A DNA stretch of 64,000 nucleotides from a bacterium (GCA_021786295.1 JAJYNO010000026.1:62001-126000); one strand, 5' to 3'; positions 28,849 to 39,270 are shown, counted from the stretch's first letter. Numbers and translations are program-made. The notes: a model not told the origin generated them from the sequence alone.

Positions 28849-30618
28849 ATGACCCCGGCGCCCGGACAGCGCAGCCATATCCTTTTCGCCATCCTGGCCT
28901 TCGCCGCCGGCCTGGCCGCCCAGCTCCCGGCCGTGACCGACAGGCTGCTGTGGGACGACGCGCAGTTCGTCGCGAGCAACCCCTTCGTCTCCGACTGCGG
29001 CAACCTCGCCAGGGCCCTGGACCCCGTCTATCTCTTCAAGGTCCTCCCGGTGCGCATGAGCGCCAGGCCGGTGGTGAACGTCTCGCTGCTGGCCGACGCC
29101 TGCTCGGGGGCCGGGCCGCGCGGCATGCGGGTCACGAACGCCCTGCTGCACGCCTGCGGGGCGGCCATGCTGTTCGCCCTGCTGCTGGTCCTCTGCGGCT
29201 CTCCGCCGGCGGCCTTGTTCGGCGCGCTGGTCTTCGCCCTGCACCCGGCGGTCTCGGAAGCCGTACAGATAGTAGCGTTCCGCTCCCACCTGCTCGGTTT
29301 CTTTTTCTTCAGCGGGGCGCTGGCGCTGGCCGTTCTGGCCGGGCGCGGGGCCGGCCTCTCGGTCTCGCTGGCGGGCGCGGCGTGCTATTTCCTCGCCGTC
29401 CTGAGCGTGGAGACGGCCGCGGTACTGCCCCTCTCGGCGGCCCTGGCCGTCTGGTTCGACTCGGGAAAGGCAGGCCTCAGGCGCGCCGTCCCGCTCTTCA
29501 CGGCCCTGGCCCTGCTGGGCGCCTTCTACCTGTGGTTCAGGGTCCCGCGTTCCGGTTACGAGCTGCCCGGCTCCAGGCCCGGAGTCTCCGCCCCGTCCGC
29601 GCTCTACCCGGCCGCCCTTCTCCCCCCCCCATCCTCGCCGCCGGCGGCCGGGCGGGGCTGGAGCGAACTGCCGCCCTGGCGCGCCGTCTACGCCAGCGGC
29701 AGCGCCAATCTCTACACGATGTCGGCGGTGATGCTGGGCTACCTGCGCGAGTTGGTCCTGCCCCTGGGCCTGAAAGCGGACTACGCGCCGAAGGTAATAA
29801 CCGACTGGCGGCGCGGTCTGCCGGCGCTGGCGGTCTGCCTGGCGGTACTGGCGGCCGGGCTGGTACTTTTTTTCCGGCGGCGGCTCTCCGGACTGGGACT
29901 GATGCTGACGCTGACCGCCCTGCTGCCGGCCCTGGACCTAGTGCACATCTACAATCTTCGGGCGGACCGCTACCTTTATCTGCCGCTGGCCGGTTTCGCG
30001 CTGCTGGCCGCGGCCGCTTTCAGGCGGGCGGAAAGTCTGACCGGGCCACGCAGGACGGCGGTCCTGGCCGCCGGGGCCGTCTGGCTGGCCGGCCTCGGCG
30101 CGCTCACCGTCTCGCGCTGGCCGCAGTTCGCCGACGACCGCGCGCTCTTTTCGGAGGCGGCCGCCGGAGGCTCGCCGAGGGCGCACGCCAACCTGGCCGG
30201 CACGCTGCTGCGCGGGGGCGACTGCGACGGAGCGGTAAAGGAATCGGCGGAGGCGGCGAGACTGGACCCGGGGGACCCTTTCCTGCGGCTGAGGCTGGCA
30301 TACGCGCTGGCCTGGTGCGGCCGCGGCAGGGAGGCCCTGGCCGCCATAGCCAGCGCTCCCGAAACCCCGGACACGGTCTTCCTGCGCGGCCTGGCCTGTA
30401 TGGAGAGCGACCCGGAAAGGGCCGTGGGGCTGATAAGCGCCGCGCTCGAAAAGGAGCCGGGGCGCGCGGATATGCGGCTGGCGCTGGGCCTGGCCCTGGG
30501 CAGGGCGCCGGCCGGGCTAGACCCCGCCTCGGCGGCCGGGTTCGCCGCGGAGCTCGACGCCTTCAAGAAAGGCGGCCTGCGCGGCGCGACGGTCAGTGCT
30601 TCAGGCCGAAGTTGGTGA
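28849..30618 (+). CDS. Multi-TM protein with C-terminal TPR-like region (TMTC/glycosyltransferase-like)
   Basis: LLWDDAQFVASNPFV, ALHPAVSEAVQIVAFRSHLLGFFFF, LRADRYLYLPLAGF; C-terminal TPR-like helices. Confidence 0.75.
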   Translation: MTPAPGQRSHILFAILAFAAGLAAQLPAVTDRLLWDDAQFVASNPFVSDCGNLARALDPVYLFKVLPVRMSARPVVNVSLLADACSGAGPRGMRVTNALLHACGAAMLFALLLVLCGSPPAALFGALVFALHPAVSEAVQIVAFRSHLLGFFFFSGALALAVLAGRGAGLSVSLAGAACYFLAVLSVETAAVLPLSAALAVWFDSGKAGLRRAVPLFTALALLGAFYLWFRVPRSGYELPGSRPGVSAPSALYPAALLPPPSSPPAAGRGWSELPPWRAVYASGSANLYTMSAVMLGYLRELVLPLGLKADYAPKVITDWRRGLPALAVCLAVLAAGLVLFFRRRLSGLGLMLTLTALLPALDLVHIYNLRADRYLYLPLAGFALLAAAAFRRAESLTGPRRTAVLAAGAVWLAGLGALTVSRWPQFADDRALFSEAAAGGSPRAHANLAGTLLRGGDCDGAVKESAEAARLDPGDPFLRLRLAYALAWCGRGREALAAIASAPETPDTVFLRGLACMESDPERAVGLISAALEKEPGRADMRLALGLALGRAPAGLDPASAAGFAAELDAFKKGGLRGATVSASGRSW

Positions 30619-31483
30619 ACTGGAAAGAGGAGAGCTGCATAGGCTTGAACTGGAAGGCGTCGTCGGGGGTCCCCTCCGTCCCGGCGGCGGTCTCCTTGTC
30701 CGAAAAGCTCTGCAGCCAGGCGGTCCATTTGCGGCTGAAATCCGCCCCCTCCCGGGTGCGGTAATAGGACCAGAGCGCGTCGTTGACGCTCTCTCCGTCC
30801 CTTACAGCCTCGCAGAAAGCCTTGAACTGCAGCCGCTTGTGCGGCTGGTACAGGTACTTGACGGTCCCGAAGGCCTGCAGGTACCAGTCGGCTATCTGCG
30901 CGTCCGAATGCAGGTCGTCCGTGCGGGTGTCGAAGAAACGGTTGAATGGGATGCGTCGGTCCGGTGAGAAATAAGGCAGGGCCCTGGTCCACGGTCCGCC
31001 GTCCGGATAGACCGACTCCTCCATGTTGACGGCCAGTCCCTCGTTGAGCCACTGCGGCGGGTATTTCAGCTTCTCGGCGAAGTAGCTTTCGAAGTACAGA
31101 TGCGTCAGTTCGTGGGCTATCACGGCCTTCAGTTTCATCATGTCCCCGGTGTCGTAGACGACGATGGTCTTCTTCTGGACGAAGGCCAGCCCCTTGGACC
31201 AGGGCGGAGGGTGGAACTCTCCACGCAGGTAGTCCTTGGCGGAGGAATAGATGTAGATGTTGCTGCGCTCGCGCACCATCCATGGGGCGAACATCGCCAG
31301 GTTGAGCCGCATGGAGGAGTACATCCGCTCCATCTCCAGGGAGATGGAGGTGGGAGACCAGGAGGACTCGTACATTATCCTGAAATGCGGGGAGGTGAGC
31401 ACATGCCAGCGCAAGGGAGCCCGGGGCGGAGGCGCGGCGGTGGCCGGCGCCGCCAGCGCCAGCAGCAGCAGGGCGTGGATCAT
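30593..31483 (-). CDS. Peptidase MA-like metallopeptidase, secreted
   Basis: Signal peptide; VIAHELTHLYFESYFAEKLKYPPQWLNEGLAVNMEE (HExxH...E). Confidence 0.8.
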   Translation of the reverse strand: MIHALLLLALAAPATAAPPPRAPLRWHVLTSPHFRIMYESSWSPTSISLEMERMYSSMRLNLAMFAPWMVRERSNIYIYSSAKDYLRGEFHPPPWSKGLAFVQKKTIVVYDTGDMMKLKAVIAHELTHLYFESYFAEKLKYPPQWLNEGLAVNMEESVYPDGGPWTRALPYFSPDRRIPFNRFFDTRTDDLHSDAQIADWYLQAFGTVKYLYQPHKRLQFKAFCEAVRDGESVNDALWSYYRTREGADFSRKWTAWLQSFSDKETAAGTEGTPDDAFQFKPMQLSSFQFTNFGLKH

Positions 31484-31496
31484 AGTTGCCGGAGCG

Positions 31497-31838
31497 TCAA
31501 GGGTCCTCGTTGGTAGTTATGCTGACTGGGAAGGAGCCATAGGGGTCTATGCCTGTGCGGCTATACTGGACGGTGACTCCGTCCGGGTAGATATAGATAT
31601 AGCCCGTGGAGGGGATGGAGGCCAGGGTCGGATAGGCTCCGGTCGGACTCCAGGCCAGCATGGTATAACCCATAATGGAGTGCGCGTGCGTAACGGAGGC
31701 CGCTGAGCGGTAATCGCGCGAGGCCAGCAGATAGCGGGCCATGACCCACTTCATGACCATCACGGCTATCATCGAAAGTATGATGGCCATGACCAGCGTC
31801 TGGAGCATTATCATGCCTTCGCGGCGCGCCGCTTTCAT
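31497..31838 (-). CDS. Small pilus/secretion-associated membrane protein (PilX/minor pilin-like)
   Basis: N-terminal hydrophobic helix; located within pilus cluster. Confidence 0.5.
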   Translation of the reverse strand: MKAARREGMIMLQTLVMAIILSMIAVMVMKWVMARYLLASRDYRSAASVTHAHSIMGYTMLAWSPTGAYPTLASIPSTGYIYIYPDGVTVQYSRTGIDPYGSFPVSITTNEDP

Positions 31839-31894
31839 ATCAATAGTCTAGCAGAGAAATGCGCCGCCAGCAAGGCGGCGGACGGGAAGGCGGC

Positions 31895-32578
31895 TCACGG
31901 GGTGTAGGGGACCTGCCCCTGCAGCAGGGTGTTCATCGAGAAGTCGACGTCGTGCTGCGCCCTGCCGAAACTGTGCGCGGAGGCCTGCCAGAAGGAGCGC
32001 AGCGAGACCCGCACCGCGCCGGGAGCGGCGGCCCCGTCCGACGGCACGCGGGAGAAGATGTAGCCGGAGGAAGGGACCACGTACTGCATCAGCTTGGTGG
32101 CGCCCGGGGTGCCGCCGCAGTTGGGCACCGCGTAATACAGGTTCGGGTTGAAGATGGCCGGCGCGGTCTTGCCGCAGGCGGTGGCCGCGGAGCTGCCGCC
32201 GATGTTGCCGCTGTAGTAGTAAAGGCTCTGGTATCCGGGAGTGGAGGCGTCGCCGCCAAGACAGAACAGGTACCAGGTGGACGGCAGGGCCGGGTTTATA
32301 GGGTAGCAGCCGGTGAGCTGGTCCACGTTGGAGGCGAACTTCAGCACGGTGTCGCGGGCGTTCCTGGCGGGGTAGTCGATGCGGGTGGCCGTGGGGAGGG
32401 TGTTCTGCAGCGCCTTCATCGCCACCACCACTCCGGTCTTTATGACGTCGCTGCGGTAGTTCTGGAAGAAGTGCCGCTGGCTCGTGGAATAGATGGTGGC
32501 GAGGGAGGCGATCATGTAGCTGAAGATGAGGACGGCCACCATCACCTCGATTAGTGTAAAAGCGCCTCTTGTCTTCAT
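31895..32578 (-). CDS. Type IV pilin-like protein with prepilin signal
   Basis: In-frame ATG at 32578: MKTRGAFTLIEVMVAVLIFSYM. Confidence 0.82.
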   Translation of the reverse strand: MKTRGAFTLIEVMVAVLIFSYMIASLATIYSTSQRHFFQNYRSDVIKTGVVVAMKALQNTLPTATRIDYPARNARDTVLKFASNVDQLTGCYPINPALPSTWYLFCLGGDASTPGYQSLYYYSGNIGGSSAATACGKTAPAIFNPNLYYAVPNCGGTPGATKLMQYVVPSSGYIFSRVPSDGAAAPGAVRVSLRSFWQASAHSFGRAQHDVDFSMNTLLQGQVPYTP

Positions 32579-32580
32579 GA

Positions 32581-33081
32581 TCAGTCCGTATAGCTCAGCT
32601 TGAACGTGACCATCTTGCAGGCCGTGGGATACTCCGGCGGCGGGCCGACCGGAAAGCCGCCGCAGGGCTGGTTCTGCACCGTGTAGGTGAAGCTGGCCTG
32701 GTGGGAGGGGTCCGGGCTCAGGATATTGGAGGGGTCGGAGGAATTGTAGGGGTCGTAGGCCACCAGCGAAGAGATGTCGTGGGTCACCCCGGCGCGGAGC
32801 GCCCAGACATGGGAGGAGTCCGCCGTCCAGAGGCCGTTGTTCGGGGAGCCCGGGATGCCGTTCACCATGTTCGGATTGGTCGGGTCCACGCTGACGTAGG
32901 CCTGCAGCGCCTGCTGGGCGTACTTGATGGCCATGGCAGCCGCGTCGCGCTTGTCCGCCTTGGCGCTGGAGACGAAGCTCGAGAGCATGACCGAGAACAC
33001 CGCCGTGCTGGTCATGGCGGCCACCATCGTGGCCATCGAGACCTCGATCAGCGTCTGGCCAGGTCTTCCGCGCATTCTCAT
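32581..33081 (-). CDS. Type IV pilin-like (minor pilin) protein
   Basis: MRMRGRPGQTLIEVSMATMVAAMTSTAVF. Confidence 0.75.
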   Translation of the reverse strand: MRMRGRPGQTLIEVSMATMVAAMTSTAVFSVMLSSFVSSAKADKRDAAAMAIKYAQQALQAYVSVDPTNPNMVNGIPGSPNNGLWTADSSHVWALRAGVTHDISSLVAYDPYNSSDPSNILSPDPSHQASFTYTVQNQPCGGFPVGPPPEYPTACKMVTFKLSYTD

Positions 33082-33087
33082 AAATCA

Positions 33088-33552
33088 CTAGAACTGGGGA
33101 CAGGAGGGAGCCCCGTTCAGATTGAAGCAGGCGCCGGCCGAGTCGAAATTATAGCCCCAGTTGGCGTAGACGCCGTTACCGTTGTTCCTGCGCGTGCAGG
33201 CGGTATTGCCTCCCCCGCAGCTGAGCCCCACTGAGAAGATATAGGCCGAGGAGTCCCAGTCCTGCGGCGCCACGTAATTGCAGCGGACCAGGCGGCAGGC
33301 CGTGTAGTCCGAGGTGCTGCAGGTGCCGGAGTTGCAGCCGTTGGACATGCTCCCAGAAAGGTTGACCCCGGGATAGTCCAGCTCGAACATCCGGTAGGAG
33401 TTGGAGAGCATATGGCCGATGGCTATCGAGTCGGTGGCCTTGGAGGTCTCGACCGTCTTCTTGTAGTACGGCATCCCTATGGAGGCGAGTATGCCGATGA
33501 TCAGCACCACCACCATCATCTCTATCAGCGTAAAAGCAGGACGTCCTTTCAT
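33088..33552 (-). CDS. Type IV major-pilin-like protein, Cys-rich
   Basis: MKGRPAFTLIEMMVVVLIIGILASIGMPYYKK; 8 Cys in mature part. Confidence 0.85.
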   Translation of the reverse strand: MKGRPAFTLIEMMVVVLIIGILASIGMPYYKKTVETSKATDSIAIGHMLSNSYRMFELDYPGVNLSGSMSNGCNSGTCSTSDYTACRLVRCNYVAPQDWDSSAYIFSVGLSCGGGNTACTRRNNGNGVYANWGYNFDSAGACFNLNGAPSCPQF

Positions 33553-33565
33553 TCTCCCCCCCGCG

Positions 33566-34792
33566 TCAGCCGCCGCCGCCGATCTGCGACAGTTTGAAGA
33601 TCGGCATGAAGATGCTCATCACGATGACCGCGACTATCCCGCCGACGCCGACGACCAGTATCGGGTCGATCAGCGCCGAGAAGCGGCGCAGCCACTGGTC
33701 TATCTGCTCCTGGTAGTACTTGGAAAGCACCCCGATGATGTCCGGCAGCTTGCCGGACTCCTCGCCCATCCACATCATCTCGGTGACCATCGGCGGGAAC
33801 ATGGCGGTCTTCTTGAAGGACTCCGAGATCGAACGGCCGCTGGCGATATCGTTCTTCGCCTGCTTCAGCGCGTTCTGGAAGATCAGGTTCTTCTTGAAGG
33901 CCCCCTCCAGCACCGATACGGCGTTCAGGATGCTGACGCCGGAGCGGATCAGCGTGGACATCGTCGTCAGCATGCGCTCGGTCTGCATCGCCCGGATCAG
34001 GCCGCCGAAAAGGGGCATATTGAACTGAGCGTGGTTCCAGGTCAGGCGGCCGGCCGGAGTGGCGACATAGGCCCGGATGGCGAAAACGGAGCCTATGGCC
34101 ACCACCAGCATCAGCACGAAATATTTCGTGACCACGGCCGAGAAGGCGACTATGACGCGGGTAAGAACGGGCAGCTGCAGGTGGAAGTCGCGGAAGATGC
34201 CGGCGAAGACCGGCACGATGTAGACGATGAAATAGGTCAGCACGCCCATCGACATCGTGAACAGCACGGCCGGATAGGAGACCGCGGTGATGATCTTGGA
34301 TTTAACGGCCTCCTGCGACTCGCTGTAGGCCGTGATCTGGCGCAGCACGGCCGGCAGCTGGCCCGAGACCTCTCCCGCCTGAACCAGCGAGATCCAGATC
34401 TCGTCGAAGACCTTCGGATGCTTCTCCAGGGCCTTATGGAAGGCGCCGCCGGCCGAGACCTCCTTGGTCACCGAGGAAAGGACGGCCCCCAGCGCCTTGT
34501 TCTCGGCGTGCTCGGACAGGAGCGAGAGCGCGCGGACCAGCGGGATGCCGCCGCCTATCAGCGTGGACATCTGCTCCCCGAAGAAGACCATCTCGCGGCC
34601 GGAGATCTTGCCCCCGCCCTTCTTCTTCAGGCTCAGCAGGCCCTTGGACTTGGTGTCCTCCGCCTGGATCGAAAGTATGAAGAGGCCCTTGGTCTGCAGC
34701 GCCTGTACCGCGCCGTCCTCGTCCTCGGCGTCGACCGCCCCGGTGGTCACCGTGCCCTGAGCGTCCTGTACGGTATAGATGAACCTGCCCAT
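33566..34792 (-). CDS. pilC: Type II secretion/type IV pilus inner membrane platform protein (GspF/PilC)
   Basis: FFGEQMSTLIGGGIPLVRALSLL...SALIDPILVVGVGGIVAVIVMSIFMPIF. Confidence 0.92.
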   Translation of the reverse strand: MGRFIYTVQDAQGTVTTGAVDAEDEDGAVQALQTKGLFILSIQAEDTKSKGLLSLKKKGGGKISGREMVFFGEQMSTLIGGGIPLVRALSLLSEHAENKALGAVLSSVTKEVSAGGAFHKALEKHPKVFDEIWISLVQAGEVSGQLPAVLRQITAYSESQEAVKSKIITAVSYPAVLFTMSMGVLTYFIVYIVPVFAGIFRDFHLQLPVLTRVIVAFSAVVTKYFVLMLVVAIGSVFAIRAYVATPAGRLTWNHAQFNMPLFGGLIRAMQTERMLTTMSTLIRSGVSILNAVSVLEGAFKKNLIFQNALKQAKNDIASGRSISESFKKTAMFPPMVTEMMWMGEESGKLPDIIGVLSKYYQEQIDQWLRRFSALIDPILVVGVGGIVAVIVMSIFMPIFKLSQIGGGG

Positions 34793-34836
34793 ATATATAG
34801 AAGTCTAACAGAAAGCGGGGATAGGCGCAATCCCCC

Positions 34837-36585
34837 CTACTTCTCGGTCATCGTGATGGACGTCATGTCGTCCACGGACGTGACCCCGGCCAGCACCTTG
34901 CGCCAGCCGCTGGCCCTCAGGTCCCAGGCTCCGCTCTTGGAGACGGCCTCGCGCAGCTTTGGGATATCGGCGTCCTTCGAGATGATGCGCTTCATCTCCT
35001 CGGTTATGAAGTAGACCTCGTAAATGGCCTTGCGGCCCTTGTAGCCCATGTTGCCGCACTTGGGACAGCCGCGGGCCTTGTAGAAGGTCAGGCGCGTCAG
35101 GTCAGGCAGCGGGTCGAGAATGGACTCCTTGGCGAACATGTCCAGCTCCGCCTGCGGAGGCCTGTAGGGGACCTTGCAGTCCGGGCACAGCACGCGGACG
35201 AGGCGCTGGGCCGCCACCAGCAGCAGCGTGCTGGCCAGCAGGTAGGGCTCGATCTCCATGTCGATCAGGCGGGGAATGGCCTCCAGCGCGCTGTTGGTGT
35301 GCAGCGTCGAGAGCACCAGGTGGCCGGTCATGGCGGCCTTCAGACAGGACTCGGCCGTCTCGTTGTCGCGCGTTTCGCCGACGAGGATCACGTCCGGGTC
35401 CTGGCGCAGGAAGGAGCGGAGGCCGCTGGCGAAGGTCAGGCCTATCTGCGGCTTGATCTGCACCTGGCTGATGCCCTCCATCTTGACCTCGACGGGGTCC
35501 TCCAGCGTCATGATGTTTATCTCGGGGGACTTTATCGTGTTCAGCACGGCGTTGAGCGTCGTAGTCTTGCCGGAGCCGGTCGGGCCGGTCAGCAGGATAA
35601 GGCCGTGCGGGGACTGGGCCGCCTTCAGGAAGTCCTCCTTCTGGCGCGGCTCGAAGCCGATCTTGTCCACGTTGAACTCGACGTTGCCCTTGTCGAGCAG
35701 ACGCATGACCAGTTTTTCGCCGAAGACCGTCGGGCAGATGCTGACGCGGGTCTCGATGTTGCGGTTCTGGTAGCGTATCGTGAAGCTGCCGTCCTGCGGC
35801 AGCCGGCGCTCGGAGATGTCGAGCTTGGAGAGGATCTTCACGCGCGAGATGATGGCGTCGAACAGTTCGGACTGCGGCGCGCTCCTCTCGTAGAGCGAGC
35901 CGTCTATGCGGAAGCGCAGGGCGACCTTCTCGTCGTACTTCTCCAGGTGGATGTCCGAGGTCCGCTCTGCTATGGCCTGCTTTATCATCGCGTTGACGAG
36001 CTTTATGGACTGCGCGCCCTTGGAATCGCCTATGATGATCTTGTCCAGGTCCAGTTTGCCGTCGGCGGTCATCACGTCGGCGTCGGAGCCGCCCTCGCCG
36101 CCCTCGCCGCCGCCCTTGTCCAGCACCTTGTCTATCAGGCTGCCCTGGCCGGCGTAGAAGACGTCTATGACCTTCAGGATCTGCGCCTTCGTGGAGACGA
36201 ACGGCGTGATCTCCATGCCGGAGACCAGTTTCAGGTTGTCCAGCAGCAGGATGTTGGCCGGGTCCGTCATCGCGGTGGCCAGCGTATTGTTCTCTATGAA
36301 CAGCGGAACCACGGCGTTCTCGCGGGCGAACTTCTCCGGGATCAGTTTCTCAAGCCCCTGCGTCTTCTCCGGGATCAGGATCTGGTTCTCGCGCGAGGCG
36401 TACGGAATGCCCATCTGCTTGCCCAGCGCCTGCGCCACCTGCTCCTCGGTGGCGTAGTGCAGCTTGACCAGGGCCTCGCCTATCAGGCAGGGCTGCTGCT
36501 GCTGGAACTTAAGGGCTTTCTGGAGCTGTTCTTCGGTGATCCATTTAGCCTGGATCATTATCTCGCCGAGGAGTTTCTGTGCCAT
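34837..36585 (-). CDS. pilB: Type IV pilus assembly/type II secretion ATPase (PilB/GspE)
   Basis: LLTGPTGSGKTTTLNAVLNTIKSPEINIMTLEDPVE; CPDCKVPYRPP...GCPKCGNMGYKGR. Confidence 0.95.
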   Translation of the reverse strand: MAQKLLGEIMIQAKWITEEQLQKALKFQQQQPCLIGEALVKLHYATEEQVAQALGKQMGIPYASRENQILIPEKTQGLEKLIPEKFARENAVVPLFIENNTLATAMTDPANILLLDNLKLVSGMEITPFVSTKAQILKVIDVFYAGQGSLIDKVLDKGGGEGGEGGSDADVMTADGKLDLDKIIIGDSKGAQSIKLVNAMIKQAIAERTSDIHLEKYDEKVALRFRIDGSLYERSAPQSELFDAIISRVKILSKLDISERRLPQDGSFTIRYQNRNIETRVSICPTVFGEKLVMRLLDKGNVEFNVDKIGFEPRQKEDFLKAAQSPHGLILLTGPTGSGKTTTLNAVLNTIKSPEINIMTLEDPVEVKMEGISQVQIKPQIGLTFASGLRSFLRQDPDVILVGETRDNETAESCLKAAMTGHLVLSTLHTNSALEAIPRLIDMEIEPYLLASTLLLVAAQRLVRVLCPDCKVPYRPPQAELDMFAKESILDPLPDLTRLTFYKARGCPKCGNMGYKGRKAIYEVYFITEEMKRIISKDADIPKLREAVSKSGAWDLRASGWRKVLAGVTSVDDMTSITMTEK

Positions 36586-36640
36586 AGTTATTCGCCGGCC
36601 GAGAGGGCCGCTTCCGGACCGAGCCCCGGTCCCGGCGGAA

Positions 36641-38425
36641 CTAGTCCACCAGGATCGTCGGGGTTATGAAGATCACCAGGTCGGTGTTCGTGCGATTCTC
36701 GCTGACGCTGGTGAACAGCCACCCGATTATCGGTATGTAACCGAGCAGCGGGACCTTGCGGATCGTCTTGTTCTCCGTGGAGGAGAGCATGCCGCCGATG
36801 ACCACGGTCTGGCCGTTCTTGACCCGCACCATCGTTGAGGCGCCGCGGCTGACCGGGTCGTAGACCGTCTGCCCGTTGACGGTAACCGCCGAGGCCACCG
36901 CGTTGGAGTAGGCGGGCTGGACCGACATCGTTATGTAGCCGTCCTTGTTGACCTGCGGGGTGACCTTGAGCGTCAGGCCGATGCGGCGGCGCTCGACCCC
37001 GGTGGAACTGCTGCCGACCGAGCCGCCAGCGGAGGAGAGCGTGCTGGTGGTGCCCATCGCGGCGTCCTGCGAGATGGCTATCACCGCGGTCTTGTTGTTC
37101 ATCGCCACGATCTTGGGCTTGCCCAGGTACCGGGCCTCGCCGCGGGAGACCAGGGCGCGGAACACGGCCTGGAGCTGCGCGAGGCTGAAGATGCCGTAGT
37201 AGACGCCCTTAGAGCTCTGCTGGCCGGTGGAAAAGATAGGGTTTATGCTGGAGGCGCCGCCGCCGCTGCTGCTGCTGCTGCCGCTGCTGCCGCCGGAGGA
37301 ACTGGCGCTCCCTATGTCGGTGGTGTCGGGGAAGAACTGCTTCCACGAATTGCCGGAAAAGAAGCCGGGGCGCAGGCCGTAGTCGGTCAGGCGGGCCGGA
37401 CCGGCGAAGTAGGCCATCTCGCCGCGCGAGCCGCCCCACTCTATGCCCAGCTCGTTGGTGCGGTCCGTGTTGATCTCCACTATCTGGGCCTCGATCAGTA
37501 TCTGCGGGGCCTTCTTGTCCAGCTCGGAGATGATCTGCTCCACCTGCGGGAAGACCTCAGGCACGTCGGTGATTATCAGCGTGTTGGTGCGCGGGTCCGT
37601 GGCCAGCGTGCCGTATTTTTTTGTCAGCACGCTGCGGATTATCTTGATGATCGGGATGGAACTGTCGGAGCCGGAATTGGAGTTGGAACCGGACTGCTGG
37701 CCGCCGCCGGAACTGCCGGGCATGGAGCCGCCGCCCTGCTGCGACATGTCGTTGCCGGAGGAGACGTCCTGCGAGGTGATGGCCGCTATGTCCTGGCTAA
37801 GGGAGTCGAGCGGGATCAGCGGGATATAGTTCAGAGTGTAGATCTTGGTTATCAGGTTGGGCGCGTTGGCCGAACGCTTCTGCACGACGTAGGTATTGCT
37901 CTTGCCGATGCGCTGGTAGGTGAGCCCCTTGACGCGCAGCAGCAGTTCAAGCGCCTCGCGGACCGTGGTCTTCCGCAGGAAGACCGTCACGGTCTTCTTC
38001 TCGAGGCCCTCGGTTATTATGAAGTTCACCTTGGACTGCGCGGAGATGACGTCCAGGAAGGTGGAAAGCGGGGCCTCCTTGAGGCGTATCGGACCGATCT
38101 TGCGGTCGAGCGGGGAGGTGTTCTCGGAGTCCTCGTACATCGGAGGCTCCTGAGGGGTCCCCCCGCCGACCTGCACGGAGCTTATCGGCGTCCCGGGGGT
38201 CTGGGCCTGCGGCATGGTAGAGGGCGGGGCCGCGTCGGAGGAGGAGCCGCTGTCGAGTATAGGGCCGCCTTCGTCGCCGCCGGAAGGGCCCTGGAGGTCC
38301 TGGGCGAAGCTCCTGTCGGATGACGACTGGGAGGAGGATCCGGTCTGCGCGAAGAGCGGGACTGCCTGGAAGAGCAGCGGTTCGGCCGCAAGGGCCAGCG
38401 AGAGTAGGATGCGAATGCTTTTCAT
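36641..38425 (-). CDS. pilQ: Secretin (PilQ/GspD family)
   Basis: ATG at 38425 with signal peptide; secretin-TonB short N-terminal-like domain, VTPQVNKDGYITM, VVIGGMLSSTENK. Confidence 0.92.
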   Translation of the reverse strand: MKSIRILLSLALAAEPLLFQAVPLFAQTGSSSQSSSDRSFAQDLQGPSGGDEGGPILDSGSSSDAAPPSTMPQAQTPGTPISSVQVGGGTPQEPPMYEDSENTSPLDRKIGPIRLKEAPLSTFLDVISAQSKVNFIITEGLEKKTVTVFLRKTTVREALELLLRVKGLTYQRIGKSNTYVVQKRSANAPNLITKIYTLNYIPLIPLDSLSQDIAAITSQDVSSGNDMSQQGGGSMPGSSGGGQQSGSNSNSGSDSSIPIIKIIRSVLTKKYGTLATDPRTNTLIITDVPEVFPQVEQIISELDKKAPQILIEAQIVEINTDRTNELGIEWGGSRGEMAYFAGPARLTDYGLRPGFFSGNSWKQFFPDTTDIGSASSSGGSSGSSSSSGGGASSINPIFSTGQQSSKGVYYGIFSLAQLQAVFRALVSRGEARYLGKPKIVAMNNKTAVIAISQDAAMGTTSTLSSAGGSVGSSSTGVERRRIGLTLKVTPQVNKDGYITMSVQPAYSNAVASAVTVNGQTVYDPVSRGASTMVRVKNGQTVVIGGMLSSTENKTIRKVPLLGYIPIIGWLFTSVSENRTNTDLVIFITPTILVD

Positions 38426-38484
38426 AACTCCTCCGTTCAGGGTCCTCTTATTATACGTTAACCGGCGCCGGCAAGCCAGCCCGG

Positions 38485-39270
38485 TCACCTCATGACCTTG
38501 CGGAACCTTTTGCCCCTGTACTCGCAGAGCACGTAGTCAGGCCCCACCTTCAGGATCTTTATGCCGCGCACAGTCTGGCCGGCCCTGTACATATCGCCGT
38601 TGATGATCGCGGCCGTGCCGACTATGCCCTGCAGCGAGATCAGGGTCTCCGGCCCCGGCGGCCGGCGGCGTATCTCCGCCAGGCGCTGCTGCCTCTCCTC
38701 CTGAAGACGCTGGTACTCCTGTTCCCGGATCTTGCGGTAATCATCAGGCGTGAGGGTAGGGTCCCTAGTGCTCTTCGGGTCGTAATAAGAAACCGGCTGC
38801 GGCGCGGTTGAAATCCTCACCGGCAGGGAATCGGCCCCGGACCCCTGCGGAGCGGGGGCGGGAGCCGGCCTGGACGCCGGGCCGGGCGACGCCGCCGGCC
38901 TGGCGTCCGGAACCGCCTTGGCCGCCGGAGGGACGGCTGCGGCCGGCCCGGGGGACGGCTGCACGGCGGGAGAGGGAGCCTGGGAAGCGGGCGCGGCCTT
39001 GAACGCCGGCTCCGCCGGGGCGGCGGCGGTCTGGCTGGAGACGGCGGCGGCAGCGGCCGGAACGTTCCCGGCCGGCTGCGGCGCGGCGGAGGGCGGAGCG
39101 GCCGCGGCGGGGGCCGACGCCGGGAAGACGTCCGTGGTCACCGGTCCGCGGGTAATCTCCGTGGAGGCCTGCTGCCGGCTCTTGCTCCACCAGTTGTAGA
39201 AAAGGAAGGACGGCACCGCCAGGACCGCGGCCAGGAGGAGCCAGCCAAGAATGGAAGAGAAGCTCTTCAT
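38485..39270 (-). CDS. Pilus assembly protein (PilP/GspC-like)
   Basis: ATG at 39270; single TM, Pro/Ala linker, C-terminal LQGIVGTAAIINGDMYRAGQTVRGIKILKVGPDYVLCEYRGKRF. Confidence 0.75.
   Translation of the reverse strand: MKSFSSILGWLLLAAVLAVPSFLFYNWWSKSRQQASTEITRGPVTTDVFPASAPAAAAPPSAAPQPAGNVPAAAAAVSSQTAAAPAEPAFKAAPASQAPSPAVQPSPGPAAAVPPAAKAVPDARPAASPGPASRPAPAPAPQGSGADSLPVRISTAPQPVSYYDPKSTRDPTLTPDDYRKIREQEYQRLQEERQQRLAEIRRRPPGPETLISLQGIVGTAAIINGDMYRAGQTVRGIKILKVGPDYVLCEYRGKRFRKVMR

Noticed and set aside
34999-36669. Long antisense ORFs over the pilB region (e.g. 35299-36669 +)
   Set aside because: Shadow ORFs of the PilB/GspE gene
37255-37310. gct/gcc triplet repeat run
   Set aside because: Encodes a Ser/Gly linker in the secretin, common in this family
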